From Gilliamella sp. Lep-s35 (lineage in GTDB: Bacteria > Pseudomonadota > Gammaproteobacteria > Enterobacterales > Orbaceae): a stretch of 64,000 nucleotides of DNA. The stretch spans positions 62,001 through 126,000 of the forward strand of contig NZ_WTEX01000004.1 of the NCBI RefSeq assembly GCF_009795845.1, read 5' to 3'. Each line of letters opens with the position of its first letter. Position 1 is the first letter of the stretch. A program made the position numbers and the translations under genes. The notes under the pieces were generated by a model. That model was not told where the DNA came from and made no database searches. It saw nothing but the letters and a program-made list of their open reading frames with translations. Below are positions 1 through 8,650 of this stretch, in pieces.

Positions 1-76
1 ATGGATTTTTGATTTTAAATGATATTTTTCGAACAATGAGAAAAACACAAAGCGTTAATGGTAGCATCCATATCAT
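1..76 (-). CDS. yohK: YohK/LrgB-family inner-membrane protein, N-terminal fragment
   Basis: Only the first 25 codons lie in the window; the rest runs off the left edge. The visible start, MIWMLPLTLCVFLIVRK, resembles the hydrophobic N-terminus of YohK (LrgB/CidB family), the usual partner of YohJ. Its ATG overlaps the yohJ stop codon in an ATGA arrangement, so the two genes are probably translationally coupled. LrgAB/CidAB-type pairs are polytopic membrane proteins linked in different bacteria to murein hydrolase control or to export of small organic acids. The identification rests on the short N-terminus plus position. Confidence 0.7.
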   Translation of the reverse strand, partial: MIWMLPLTLCVFLIVRKISFKIKNP

Positions 77-528
77 GGCTGATTATCCTCATTTTTGGGT
101 GATACAATTGGATCTTGAGTTACTGTTTTGTGGAAATGTTCTGTTAAAAAAGCAGTAAAAAGTAGTACGATAAGGGTACCTCCAACACTGCCAAATATAA
201 TTGGCACCCAATTTTGTAATAAAAGTGAATAATTATCCATAATGCCCATTGCTGCAGGAACGAAAAGTAATGTCATGTAGCGCATAAAAAGATTACAACT
301 ATTTTTTATCCAACAAGTGGGAATTAATTGAAAAGCCAGTAAAAAAAATAAAATTAACAATCCAATAATACTACCCGGAATTATTATTGGTAATAATTTA
401 GAGATTATATTACCTATCCATAAACAAAGAGTTAAAACAAGAAGGCCTCGACCATAACTAAAAGCAGTATAGTATAAAGAGTATAGTCGATGTTTAATTG
501 TGGCGTGCTTGGCTAAAAAATGTTTCAT
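73..528 (-). CDS. yohJ: YohJ/LrgA (UPF0299) family inner-membrane protein
   Basis: A 151-residue, strongly hydrophobic protein with about four membrane segments. The central stretch containing PGSIIGLLILFFLLAF followed by a segment with LLFVPAAMGIMDNY is the LrgA/CidA family signature. Family members are holin-like proteins that pair with LrgB/CidB (here yohK, whose ATG overlaps this stop). The C-terminal tail after residue 135 is polar and presumably cytoplasmic. It lies 97 nt downstream of sbcB on the same strand. Family assignment is clear; the physiological role is not settled even for the enteric proteins. Confidence 0.85.
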   Translation of the reverse strand: MKHFLAKHATIKHRLYSLYYTAFSYGRGLLVLTLCLWIGNIISKLLPIIIPGSIIGLLILFFLLAFQLIPTCWIKNSCNLFMRYMTLLFVPAAMGIMDNYSLLLQNWVPIIFGSVGGTLIVLLFTAFLTEHFHKTVTQDPIVSPKNEDNQP

Positions 529-625
529 AATATAAATGCTAATTATCTTAATCTTTAATTATGATGATTATCCCTATAGTTAGGATGAAATATATTTGTC
601 TATATGATACGCCTGCTAAAATTAA

Positions 626-2059
626 TTATCCAACTAAATAATGACAATAGTTATAAAGCTGTTTAATTATTGCTAATTTTTGAGGGTGTTGAATATAGTT
701 TTCAGCAAGTTGTTCTAATGTTAATAAATAATCTTGTATTTTTAATGTATTAAGTTTGTCACGGCAATGATCTAGCCAGATTATTTGTTCTTGTTCTGTT
801 AGTGTTTGTGGGTAATTTCGAGCTTTGTATCTGAAAAATAGAGGGGCTAAGCGAGAATCATCAAATTTTAATGATAAAGTATCTAATAAATTAGCAGGTG
901 TTGTTCGAATTGTTTCGCAACGTAAACTATCTTGTTTATTTAAAAATCCATTATATATTTGGGTATCGACATCAGGATGAGTAGAATAATTTTCATTTAT
1001 TGCAAATAATTCTGCCATTTTATTTTGTAGTATTTTTTGATGTTGGAATAATTTTTTTTGCTTGATTAAACAAAGATCTACATCAATATTAAACCTTTTG
1101 CTATTTTCTGATAATAATGTTTTTATTGGAGCAACAATGGGGCATTTATTAATATGAATTAACTTTAAAGGAATTCGTGATTCATTAAACTCAAGATCTT
1201 CTGTTTTGGTATAGAGCTTTTCTTTAATTTTTTCTACAGGTAGGTCAATAATTGAATCAATATCACCCATTAGGTCACAAACAATCACTGCGTTATTTTG
1301 TAATGGATGCCAAGCAATGGGGCAAACTAATGACATATTGCCACGATAGTTACCGAGCATACCTGATATGTGAATAATGGGTGTCATGTTGACGGTATTA
1401 ATAAGTTCAGCAACTTTATTTTTATTGCGTAATGTAAAAAAATAGTTAAAAAGCTTAGGTTGTTTTTCTTTTATTAATTTGGCTATTGCAATAGTTGCAT
1501 AAACATCTGACATTGCATCATGCGCATGTTCGTGCTCAATGTTATTTGCCTTTGATAAATGTTCTAAACGAAAGCTTGGCAGACCTTCATCATTTATTGG
1601 CCAATTAATTCCTTCTGGTCTAAGTGCATAACAAGCACGAACTACATCAAGAAGATCCCATCTGGAATTTCCATTTTTCCAACTATAGGCATAAGGATCA
1701 TAAAAATTACGATATAAAATATTTCGCGTTACTTCATCGTCAAAGCGAATATTGTTATAACCTAAAATACATGTATTTGGCACACTAAATGCTTGATGGA
1801 TTAAACGAGTAAATTCCGCTTCACACAGGCCTTTTTGATTTGCTTCTTGGGGTGTAATTCCTGTAATTAATGCTGCTTCAGGATTTGGCAAGTAATCTTG
1901 AGCTTGTGAGCAATAAATAACCAATGGTTCTTCAATAATATTAAAATCTTCATCAGTCCGAACACCGGCAAATTGAGCTGGTCTATCTAAAGATGGGTTA
2001 ATCCCAAAGGTTTCATAATCATGGAAGTAAAAACTTGGCTGTTCTTGGTTATTTTTCAT
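626..2059 (-). CDS. sbcB: Exodeoxyribonuclease I
   Basis: A 477-residue protein, essentially the length of E. coli ExoI (475). It digests single-stranded DNA 3' to 5' and acts in recombination and mismatch repair. The N-terminus carries exonuclease motif I, FYFHDYETFG (about residues 10-19, with the metal-binding D and E of the DEDDh superfamily). Motif II is in ILGYNNIRFDDEV, and motif III in the EHAHDAMSDVYAT segment near residue 180. The C-terminal half corresponds to the SH3-like and helical ExoI_C domains. Single gene, with yohJK following it on the same strand. Confidence 0.95.
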   Translation of the reverse strand: MKNNQEQPSFYFHDYETFGINPSLDRPAQFAGVRTDEDFNIIEEPLVIYCSQAQDYLPNPEAALITGITPQEANQKGLCEAEFTRLIHQAFSVPNTCILGYNNIRFDDEVTRNILYRNFYDPYAYSWKNGNSRWDLLDVVRACYALRPEGINWPINDEGLPSFRLEHLSKANNIEHEHAHDAMSDVYATIAIAKLIKEKQPKLFNYFFTLRNKNKVAELINTVNMTPIIHISGMLGNYRGNMSLVCPIAWHPLQNNAVIVCDLMGDIDSIIDLPVEKIKEKLYTKTEDLEFNESRIPLKLIHINKCPIVAPIKTLLSENSKRFNIDVDLCLIKQKKLFQHQKILQNKMAELFAINENYSTHPDVDTQIYNGFLNKQDSLRCETIRTTPANLLDTLSLKFDDSRLAPLFFRYKARNYPQTLTEQEQIIWLDHCRDKLNTLKIQDYLLTLEQLAENYIQHPQKLAIIKQLYNYCHYLVG

Positions 2060-2399
2060 TGTGCTTCTTTGCTCGCAATTGTTCTTTTATTTATTTAAAT
2101 TCAATAAAATATAATAAATTTTTGTTCATTTTTGTTTTTAGCTATTTAAGCATTTTTTAGTTGTTCACTTGCAAATATGTACAGATTGAGTACATAATTA
2201 TACTTTCATGTGTGTACAGAATGTAGAAAATAAAATGGCGTTAAGTGATACAAAATCAATATTAAATAAACCTTGCACAGGGTTGCCTGAGTTAACCGAT
2301 GGTGATAGTTGGGCGTAAGAATATCACAAAAAGTAACAATTGCATTTCAATTTTGTTTCAGATTGAATAAAAAAACTTGGTGAATGACAAGAGAGTGTT

Positions 2400-2972
2400 A
2401 TCATCATTATTTGTCGATCACGTTGCATAGGGATTGTTGAAGATGATGCCTATAGTAGTTTAGCTTTTAAGTGTGATTTACCCATATCGCCTATTAAAAA
2501 GTTTGAACAGTCTAATCAAGTTATCTATTTAGGGGCGTTATCGAAATATATTGGGGGAAATATTCGTGTTGGCTGAATGGTTGCACCTCGGGATATTATC
2601 GAAAACCTAGCCAAAATTCGACAACATATCTATTCTGGGTTAAGCATTTTGCCACAATTATTAGCTCAAGAGTATTTGCAACATCATCATGCAAGTCATC
2701 AACAACAATTATGGCAAGCGTTACAAATCAAAGCCGAACAGTTGATGCTGTGGTTAAATAGTTATTTTGGTGATTAAATTAGCTATCAAGCCCCATTAGG
2801 CGGTTTACATTTTTATGCCCATTTACCAGTAAACACAGTAGCGCAAGAATCAACTTTGCTTAATCAACTGTTATTAGACGGCGTGATTGTGTCACAAGGT
2901 AGTAGTTTTGGCGATAAGCTAGGGATAATTAGGTTAAGTTATGGGCATTTTGAAGGGGAAGTGGTTTGTTAA
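2400..2972 (+). pseudogene. Decayed MocR/GntR-type regulator, aminotransferase-like half
   Basis: One continuous reading frame carries fold-type I aminotransferase motifs: IVEDDAYSSL, then ALSKYIGGNIRVG with the PLP-lysine context, then MVAPRDII, APLGGLHFYAHLP and a C-terminal SFGDKLGIIRLSYGHF. This is the effector-binding half of MocR (PdxR-like) transcription factors. Two in-frame stops break it: TGA at 2574-2576, where the family expects Trp in a GWMVAP motif, and TAA at 2775-2777. The N-terminal winged-helix half is not recognisable. The stretch 2060-2399 holds no convincing ORF, only AT-rich DNA with fragments that might be its eroded 5' end. Recent decay of a single regulator gene is the simplest reading. 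Confidence 0.75.
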
Positions 2973-2996
2973 CTCAGCCGCTTATTACCATGATTG

Positions 2997-3755
2997 TTAG
3001 CTTTTAATTTTGTCGGATAGCATTTTTGTCGCAGCTAACAAATATTGAACAAATTCGCTTATTCTTTCATTTGGCATTTGGAATCGAACCCCTGATATGC
3101 TAATGGCTGCAATGACTTTGCCATTTTTATCATAAACAGGGGCGGCTAAGCAGGTGACTTCGTCAAAGTCTTCACCATTATCAAATGCCCAACCTTGTTG
3201 ACGTATTTTTTGTAGCTCTTTTTTGTACGCTGTTTTTGTGGTGATAGTATTTTGTGTTTTTATAGTTAGATTTTCATTTGGGAACAAGTCATCAATGCGT
3301 TGTTCTGATTCCCAAGCTAAAAGCACTTTACCCAGTGCAGAACAGTGTAAAGAAAGTTTGCGACCTAACCAGCTTTTGACTTGAATGGCACTAGGGCTTT
3401 CAACTTTGGCTAAGTAGATGGCTGAATTACCGTCTAATACACCTAAATGGCAGGCAAGTTGTGTTTTATCCCGTAAAAATGAAAGTGGTTCAAGGGCTAA
3501 ATCTTTTATATTAAATTGTTCGATTGCTTTATTCCCAAATTCATAAAAAACAAGGCCTAAAAAATATTTTCCTTCGTTTTGTCGTAATAATCCGTTAGTC
3601 ACTAAGCTAGCAAGTAGTGCCGATGTTGAGCTTTGAGGTAACGATAACCCTTGATAGATTTGTGTATAGGTTGCACCATCGTGTTTTGCAATAAAGTGAA
3701 ATATTCTGTTTGCTTTATCTATGGCAGGGGCTTGCGTTGTTATTTCGGTTGTCAC
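2997..3755 (-). CDS. IclR-family transcriptional regulator
   Basis: A 252-residue protein with the two IclR parts: an N-terminal winged helix-turn-helix (about residues 10-75, with TYTQIYQGLSLPQSSTSALL as the HTH) and a C-terminal GAF-like effector domain (about 85-250, ending in VIAAISISGVRFQM). It starts at GTG. It is transcribed away from the aldolase-kdgT-fucO operon across a 220-bp intergenic region with a perfect inverted repeat, so it is the probable local regulator. KdgR, the classical regulator of ketodeoxygluconate metabolism, belongs to the same family, but the specific ligand cannot be read from sequence. Confidence 0.85.
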   Translation of the reverse strand: MTTEITTQAPAIDKANRIFHFIAKHDGATYTQIYQGLSLPQSSTSALLASLVTNGLLRQNEGKYFLGLVFYEFGNKAIEQFNIKDLALEPLSFLRDKTQLACHLGVLDGNSAIYLAKVESPSAIQVKSWLGRKLSLHCSALGKVLLAWESEQRIDDLFPNENLTIKTQNTITTKTAYKKELQKIRQQGWAFDNGEDFDEVTCLAAPVYDKNGKVIAAISISGVRFQMPNERISEFVQYLLAATKMLSDKIKS

Positions 3756-3924
3756 AAATTACGCTCATATGTTGAAACTATTGTGATTATAAATATTTTT
3801 TTTATTTTCAACAACAGCAATTTTGTTTTGAACGTTTTGCCTAATATTTGATCGTCATCACATTCTTAATAAATAGTTACTCATTTATGTCTTAATTAAG
3901 TTGAATCACTTTGCTTGCAGCGAT

Positions 3925-3946
3925 ATATTGAAGTTAATTTCAATAT
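3925..3946. promoter_or_regulatory. Candidate operator for the IclR regulator
   Basis: A perfect 8-bp inverted repeat, ATATTGAA and TTCAATAT separated by 6 nt, lies 29 bp upstream of the aldolase start codon. It sits in the divergent region between the regulator and its presumed target operon. Position and symmetry suggest an operator; binding by the adjacent regulator is inferred. Confidence 0.45.
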
Positions 3947-3975
3947 TTTGTTGTAAAATTTAATTAGGAGTCATT

Positions 3976-4866
3976 ATGAATCATTTTCATCCCTACTTTG
4001 GGGCTATTTGCCCGGCTATCACACCATTTAACAGCCAAAATAAAATCGATTTTGCGGCAATGGAAAAACACTACAAAATGCTAACTAATGCAAAAATAAA
4101 CGGTATTTTAGTTATGGGGACTATAGGGGAGTTTGTCACTATGACTATTGATGAGCGTTTAGAAATTATTAAACAATCTCATCAATTTACTGATTTACCT
4201 TTGATTGTTAACGTGTCAACTACGGTTATTGATGATATGGTCAAACTTGCTGATGCAGCATTTGATGCTGGTTATGGCGCTGTAATGGCATTACCTCATT
4301 ACTATTTTGCACAAACATCAAATCAACTATATGAATACTATAAATATTTAGACTCCAAATTTGCTGGCAATTGGTTTATTTATAATTTCCCTGCTAGAAC
4401 AGGTTGTGACGTTGATTCTCAATTGGTTACTCGATTAATGACTGATTTTCCAAAATTCATTGGCATTAAAGATACGGTTGACTGTGCATCGCACACCCGA
4501 TCTATTGTTTTAGCTGCGCAAAAAATTCGTAAGGACTTTGCGGTATTTTCTGGTTTTGATGAGTATTTTGTACCAAATTTAATGAACGGCGGTGCAGGGG
4601 TTTTGTCTGGTCTTAATAATGTAGTTCCTGAGCTTTTTGCTAATGTAATGACCGCTTTTAAACAAAATGATTTTAATGAATTAATGCAGTTACATAAAGA
4701 AATTAGCCGATTATCTAACATTTATAGCATTGGCGATGATTTTGTAACAACTATTAAAGTCGCAGTTGAACAAAAACAACATTATTTAGAACCAATATCA
4801 CGAAATTTTGGTGGAAGCCTAAATAATGAACAAGTTACAAAAATAAAAACACTTTTTAATTGCTAA
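3976..4866 (+). CDS. 2-keto-3-deoxy-sugar-acid aldolase, DHDPS/NAL family
   Basis: A 296-residue (beta/alpha)8-barrel of the dihydrodipicolinate synthase/N-acetylneuraminate lyase family. The pyruvate-binding segment GTIGE is at 48-52, the catalytic Tyr is Y136 (FIYNFP) and the Schiff-base Lys is K165 (GIKDT). The family splits or forms pyruvate-containing keto acids. The next gene is a ketodeoxygluconate permease, so the likely substrate is 2-keto-3-deoxygluconate, as for E. coli YagE/YjhH, rather than dihydrodipicolinate. The linked FucO also makes a 6-deoxy substrate such as 2-keto-3-deoxyfuconate possible. An AGGAG ribosome site lies 5 nt before the ATG. First gene of a three-gene operon. 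Confidence 0.8.
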   Translation: MNHFHPYFGAICPAITPFNSQNKIDFAAMEKHYKMLTNAKINGILVMGTIGEFVTMTIDERLEIIKQSHQFTDLPLIVNVSTTVIDDMVKLADAAFDAGYGAVMALPHYYFAQTSNQLYEYYKYLDSKFAGNWFIYNFPARTGCDVDSQLVTRLMTDFPKFIGIKDTVDCASHTRSIVLAAQKIRKDFAVFSGFDEYFVPNLMNGGAGVLSGLNNVVPELFANVMTAFKQNDFNELMQLHKEISRLSNIYSIGDDFVTTIKVAVEQKQHYLEPISRNFGGSLNNEQVTKIKTLFNC

Positions 4867-4884
4867 TTAAAAGAGAGCTCACTT

Positions 4885-5853
4885 ATGAAAATTAAACAAT
4901 GTATCGACAAAGTGCCAGGAGGCATGATGTTAGTACCTCTTTTTTTAGGTGCGTTATTACATACTTTTGCTCCTGGGACTGCTAAATATTTTGGTTCTTT
5001 CACTAATGGTATTATTACAGGTGTTGTACCTATTTTGGCGGTTTGGTTATTTTGCATGGGAGCATCAATCAATGTCAGTGCAACTGGAACAGTATTGAAA
5101 AAATCAGGCACATTAGTTGTGACAAAGCTAGCAGTAGCATGGGCATGTGCCTTTATTTTTACTCAAATATTGCCTGATAATGGTTTAGTCAAAACGGGGT
5201 TTTTTGCTGGATTATCCGTTTTAGCGATTGTTGCATCGCTAGATATGACTAACGCGGGTTTATATGCGTCGTTGATGCAAGAATATGGCACAAAAGAAGA
5301 AGCAGGTGCGTCAGTATTAATCTCAATGGAATCTGGACCTTTAATGACCATGATCATCCTTGGTTCTGCGGGTTTTGCATCGTTTCAAACAGAACATCTA
5401 GTTGGGGTATTAATTCCTTTTATTGTTGGATTTATATTAGGAAACTTAGATGAAGACCTAAGAAGTTTATTCAGTGTAGGAACAAAAACACTAATTCCTT
5501 TTTTTGCTTTTGCATTAGGTAACACCATTGATTTGGCTGTTATTTTTAAAACAGGATTATTAGGCGTGTTTGTTGCTATTTTTGTTATTGTTGTTTCAGG
5601 CATACCACTTATTTTGGCAGATATATTTATTGGTGGTGGTCGTGGAGTTGCTGGAATTGCCGCATCGGGTACTGCTGGTGCAGCTGTTGCAACACCGTTT
5701 TTAGTGGCTGAAGTTGCACCAACCTTTGCCGAGGCTGCACCAGCGGCAACAACACTTGTTGCTGCATCAGTCGTAATAACCTCGATTGTGGTTCCTATCA
5801 TCACCTCTTTATTTAGTAAGTATATTGCCAAAAATATTAAAATTAAGGAGTAA
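4885..5853 (+). CDS. kdgT: 2-keto-3-deoxygluconate permease
   Basis: A 322-residue, highly hydrophobic carrier of the KdgT family, with about ten membrane segments rich in Gly and Ala. The N-terminal [20 protein letters not shown] and the C-terminal [20 protein letters not shown] are characteristic. The family imports 2-keto-3-deoxygluconate by proton symport across the inner membrane. It starts 18 nt after the aldolase and is followed 4 nt later by fucO, so the three are one transcript. Substrate may extend to related deoxy keto acids. Confidence 0.88.
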   Translation: MKIKQCIDKVPGGMMLVPLFLGALLHTFAPGTAKYFGSFTNGIITGVVPILAVWLFCMGASINVSATGTVLKKSGTLVVTKLAVAWACAFIFTQILPDNGLVKTGFFAGLSVLAIVASLDMTNAGLYASLMQEYGTKEEAGASVLISMESGPLMTMIILGSAGFASFQTEHLVGVLIPFIVGFILGNLDEDLRSLFSVGTKTLIPFFAFALGNTIDLAVIFKTGLLGVFVAIFVIVVSGIPLILADIFIGGGRGVAGIAASGTAGAAVATPFLVAEVAPTFAEAAPAATTLVAASVVITSIVVPIITSLFSKYIAKNIKIKE

Positions 5854-5857
5854 TAGT

Positions 5858-7009
5858 ATGGCTTATCGTATGATATTAAATGAAACTTCGTACTTTGGTG
5901 CAGGTTCAATTCATCATTTGATTGATGAGGTAAAAAAGCGCCATTTTAAAAAGGCACTTGTCGTTACCGATAAAGATCTTATTCAATTTAACGTTGCCAC
6001 TAAAGTCACCAATTTATTAGATGAATTTGGTTTGAGTTATGATATTTTTGATGAAGTGATTCCAAATCCAACCATTAATATCGTAAAAAAAGGCGTAGAA
6101 ATTTTTAAACAATCAGGTGCGGATTATTTAATTGCTATCGGTGGAGGGTCACCACAAGATACAGCAAAAGCAATTGGTATTATTATTAATAATCCACAGC
6201 ATGCCGATGTGCGTAGTCTAGAAGGGGCAATTAATACCGAAAAACCAGCAGTTCCAATTATTGCTATTCCAACTACAGCAGGCACAGCAGCTGAAGTTAC
6301 CATTAACTATGTTATTACTGATGAAGAAAACAAACGTAAATTTGTTTGTGTCGACCCACACGATATTCCTGTTGTTGCCATTATTGATAGTGAAATGATG
6401 GCATCAATGCCTGCTAGTTTAAAAGCTGCAACAGGTATTGATGCATTAACTCATGCTATTGAAGGTTTTATCACTAAAGGTGCATGGGAACTATCGGATA
6501 TGATGCATTTAAAAGCGATAGAAATCATTAATCGGGCATTACGTGCGTCAGTTAAAGGTGACCCCAAAGGGGTAGAGGATATGGCTCTTGGGCAATATGT
6601 TGCTGGAATGGGATTTTCTAATGTTGGTCTTGGACTTGTGCATGGTATGGCTCATCCTTTAGGCGCTTTTTATGGAACACCTCACGGTGTCGCTAATGCT
6701 GTTTTATTACCTCATATAATGGAATTTAATGCTGAATCAACAGGTGAGAAATATCGTGACATAGCCAAAGCAATGGGATTGAATGATGTTTTAAATCAAC
6801 CAATACAAGAGGTTCGTAAACATGTTGTTGAAGCAGTTAAACAGCTCAATAAAAATGTTGGTATTCCTGAAAGGTTGCGTGATATTGGAGTAAAAGAACA
6901 AGATATTCATGAACTTGCTAAAGCTGCATTTGAAGATGTTTGCACTGGCGGAAATCCACGAGAGGTTAATGAAAAAGAGATTGAAATGTTATATCGCCAT
7001 GTTTATTAG
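5858..7009 (+). CDS. fucO: Lactaldehyde reductase, iron-containing alcohol dehydrogenase
   Basis: A 383-residue group III Fe-dependent alcohol dehydrogenase, colinear with E. coli FucO (383). The ATG at 5858 is chosen because AAGGAG lies 7 nt upstream and the product then begins MAYRMILNET as in FucO; an upstream in-frame ATG would overlap kdgT. The NAD-binding GGGSPQDTAKA is at 95-105; iron ligands are D195, H199 (GIDALTHAIEG), H261 and H275. FucO reduces L-lactaldehyde to 1,2-propanediol with NADH. Paired with an aldolase it would dispose of the aldehyde product, lactaldehyde or glyceraldehyde, and regenerate NAD+ under fermentation. No fucose genes are next to it. Confidence 0.92.
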   Translation: MAYRMILNETSYFGAGSIHHLIDEVKKRHFKKALVVTDKDLIQFNVATKVTNLLDEFGLSYDIFDEVIPNPTINIVKKGVEIFKQSGADYLIAIGGGSPQDTAKAIGIIINNPQHADVRSLEGAINTEKPAVPIIAIPTTAGTAAEVTINYVITDEENKRKFVCVDPHDIPVVAIIDSEMMASMPASLKAATGIDALTHAIEGFITKGAWELSDMMHLKAIEIINRALRASVKGDPKGVEDMALGQYVAGMGFSNVGLGLVHGMAHPLGAFYGTPHGVANAVLLPHIMEFNAESTGEKYRDIAKAMGLNDVLNQPIQEVRKHVVEAVKQLNKNVGIPERLRDIGVKEQDIHELAKAAFEDVCTGGNPREVNEKEIEMLYRHVY

Positions 7010-7064
7010 TTATTAATAAATATTTAATAATTTGTATTTTATAAAAATAAATTCTTGGCCTATT

Positions 7065-7104
7065 GCGATAGTCCATTTGCTGTACTTATGACTATCGCCT
7101 TTTT
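7065..7104 (+). terminator. Intrinsic terminator of the kdgT-fucO operon
   Basis: A 9-bp stem, GCGATAGTC and GACTATCGC, with a 16-nt loop is followed by a T-rich tail. It lies 56 nt after the fucO stop. Confidence 0.75.
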
Positions 7105-7509
7105 GTAGATAGATGTTTTACTATCTGGTTTACTCTTCAATTGAATATTTATTCCAGTGTGCTATTTTGATAAAACATATTAGCTTACCTACCGGACGAA
7201 GGAGTTCAAAAAGGTCAAAAAAAGCTTGCTTTTTTAGTCAAAATAAAATGGATTTCATGGTAATTTAATATTTAATCTTATCAAAAAAACAAATAATAAT
7301 CATTGCATTAAAAATGTTATCAACAGGCTTATTCAGTACTTATTAATCCATATAGTGAATAAATATCTTAAATTGCTTTTGAGTTACCTGCAAAATAAAC
7401 CGTACCTAAAAAGTTGAAGATGAGATTGAGAAAATTAACACCATTTTACCAATTATTGAAATTAGTTTCCTTTTGTTAGATCCTATCCTAAATTTTGTTT
7501 ATTTATCCG

Positions 7510-7640
7510 TTAAAAGTGACGGTGAACTCGGTCACCAAATTCTATCATAAATCGAGTAATCGCGCTTTTCCCATTTTTAATCGGCATTGTCCATTTTTTT
7601 AGATGCTTGTTGTATCGCTAAATAGATCACCTTTTAAGCA
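7510..7640 (-). pseudogene. IS256-family transposase, C-terminal remnant
   Basis: Read on the minus strand, and allowing one frameshift in an A-run, the sequence gives IYLAIQQASKK then WTMPIKNGKSAITRF then MIEFGDRVHRHF and a stop. This is the conserved C-terminus of IS256-family (mutator-like) transposases. Nothing upstream of this remains. The last part of this remnant and its flank (7488-7546) is repeated, inverted, at 21987-22045. Confidence 0.75.
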
Positions 7641-7665
7641 ATTAAAATATCCTTCATACCTAGAT

Positions 7666-7766
7666 TATCATTGAAGTTCAACCTGAAGAATGTGATTTTT
7701 TAAATAATAAATTTTTCTCACATGAAATAGAAGCTATTGCAGTCGGAATCATTCCTTCTTTGTGGT
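7666..7766 (+). pseudogene. Unidentified coding remnant
   Basis: A short open stretch (IIIEVQPEECDFLNNK, then FFSHEIEAIAVGIIPSLW and a stop) has amino-acid composition like real protein but no start codon. It is interrupted by the 189-bp IS-derived element that follows and is succeeded by a hairpin at 7964, as though the 3' end of a lost gene. I do not recognise the family. The rest of the 1-kb gap (7105-7487) shows only AT-rich DNA with a palindrome near 7217-7234. Confidence 0.3.
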
Positions 7767-7955
7767 GATCCTCGCCAAAAAGTGGGACAAAAGTCGCTTC
7801 TATGATATAAACAAAACTCATAGGAGACAAATCTACTATAATCGTATACGCCCTAATTCAATCAACGGCTAGATATCGCCGCAGCAATATGAACAACAAT
7901 ATTACCAAAACGATAAAATTAGAGGTGGGTACTGTCTAATATTTTGGCGAGGTTC
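7767..7955. mobile_element. Internally deleted IS3-family element with 23-bp inverted ends
   Basis: The ends are imperfect inverted repeats: the left begins GATCCTCGCCAAAAAGTGGG and the right arm, reverse complemented, begins GAACCTCGCCAAAATATTAG. Inside, the plus strand encodes QIYYNRIRPNSING, a stop, then ISPQQYEQQYY, which is the C-terminal end of an IS3-family OrfB (the YN..R.HS.IG..SP pattern). At only 189 bp it keeps both ends but almost none of the transposase, so it behaves as a MITE-like relic. No clean target duplication is visible. Confidence 0.65.
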
Positions 7956-7963
7956 AGTCGGGA

Positions 7964-7989
7964 TAAAGAGGTGATTTCACCACTTTTTT
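7964..7989 (+). terminator. Hairpin with T-run, orphan terminator
   Basis: AGAGGTGA and TCACCACT form a stem with one mismatch and are followed by six T. No intact plus-strand gene precedes it, so it probably belonged to the eroded gene at 7666. Confidence 0.5.
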
Positions 7990-8014
7990 GTTGTTATTTA
8001 AACTAAACATTAAT

Positions 8015-8596
8015 TTATAGCTCAATAATCACTCGCCCACGTGTAATGTCTCTAATGGATTTTTGTAGGTGTTGTAATTTATCTTTTGTGATAGCGACGT
8101 TTACTTTTACACCTTCAGCATCAAACTCTTGATTTTCAATAATGGCGTCGAGCTCTTTTAGGCGGTTTTCGATAATTGGCCATTCGTTATAATAACAGTG
8201 AAATTGTAGCGTTATGCGAGCAATAAGTTCAATAAGTTCAGCTTGTTGTAAGCAGTGACTAGCTGATCCACCATAGGCACGAATTAAACCACCAGTGCCG
8301 AGTTTTATGCCTCCAAAATAACGTATTACTACTACTACAACTTGATCGCAATCTTGTCCTTCAATGGCGGAAAGAATAGGGCGACCTGCTGTACTAGTGG
8401 GTTCGCCATCGTCATTAAATCGATATTGTTGACCAATCTTCCATGCCCAACAGTTGTGAGTTGCGTTGGGATCGCTAACGTGATCGATAAATTGCATTGC
8501 TTGATCGGCCGTGGTAATCGGCGCAGCCTTGACAATAAAGCGACTTTTTTTAATCTCTTCTGTTAATTCGGTTAGATTTGCTAATGTATATGGCAT
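8015..8596 (-). CDS. yigZ: YigZ/IMPACT-family protein
   Basis: A 193-residue protein of the UPF0029/IMPACT family. The N-terminal domain contains [14 protein letters not shown] and the family hallmark [19 protein letters not shown] (about residues 57-75), followed by [24 protein letters not shown]. The C-terminal third is the DUF1949 ferredoxin-like domain. E. coli YigZ is about 205 residues. Eukaryotic IMPACT regulates translation through GCN1, but the bacterial function is not established. It is monocistronic and divergent from nfi. Confidence 0.9.
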   Translation of the reverse strand: MPYTLANLTELTEEIKKSRFIVKAAPITTADQAMQFIDHVSDPNATHNCWAWKIGQQYRFNDDGEPTSTAGRPILSAIEGQDCDQVVVVVIRYFGGIKLGTGGLIRAYGGSASHCLQQAELIELIARITLQFHCYYNEWPIIENRLKELDAIIENQEFDAEGVKVNVAITKDKLQHLQKSIRDITRGRVIIEL

Positions 8597-8650
8597 GTTA
8601 ATTCTGGTAAAATCAATTTATTGCGCTTAATAATACTCAGCAGATTTAAA

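Noticed and set aside
2574-2576. TGA read as tryptophan (recoding) in the MocR-like gene
   Set aside because: The same gene has a TAA stop further on and no recognisable N-terminal half; other genes in the window use TGA as a normal stop. Decay explains it.
5786-5857. Upstream in-frame extension of fucO
   Set aside because: It overlaps the end of kdgT and lacks family similarity; the ATG at 5858 has a good ribosome site and matches the FucO start.
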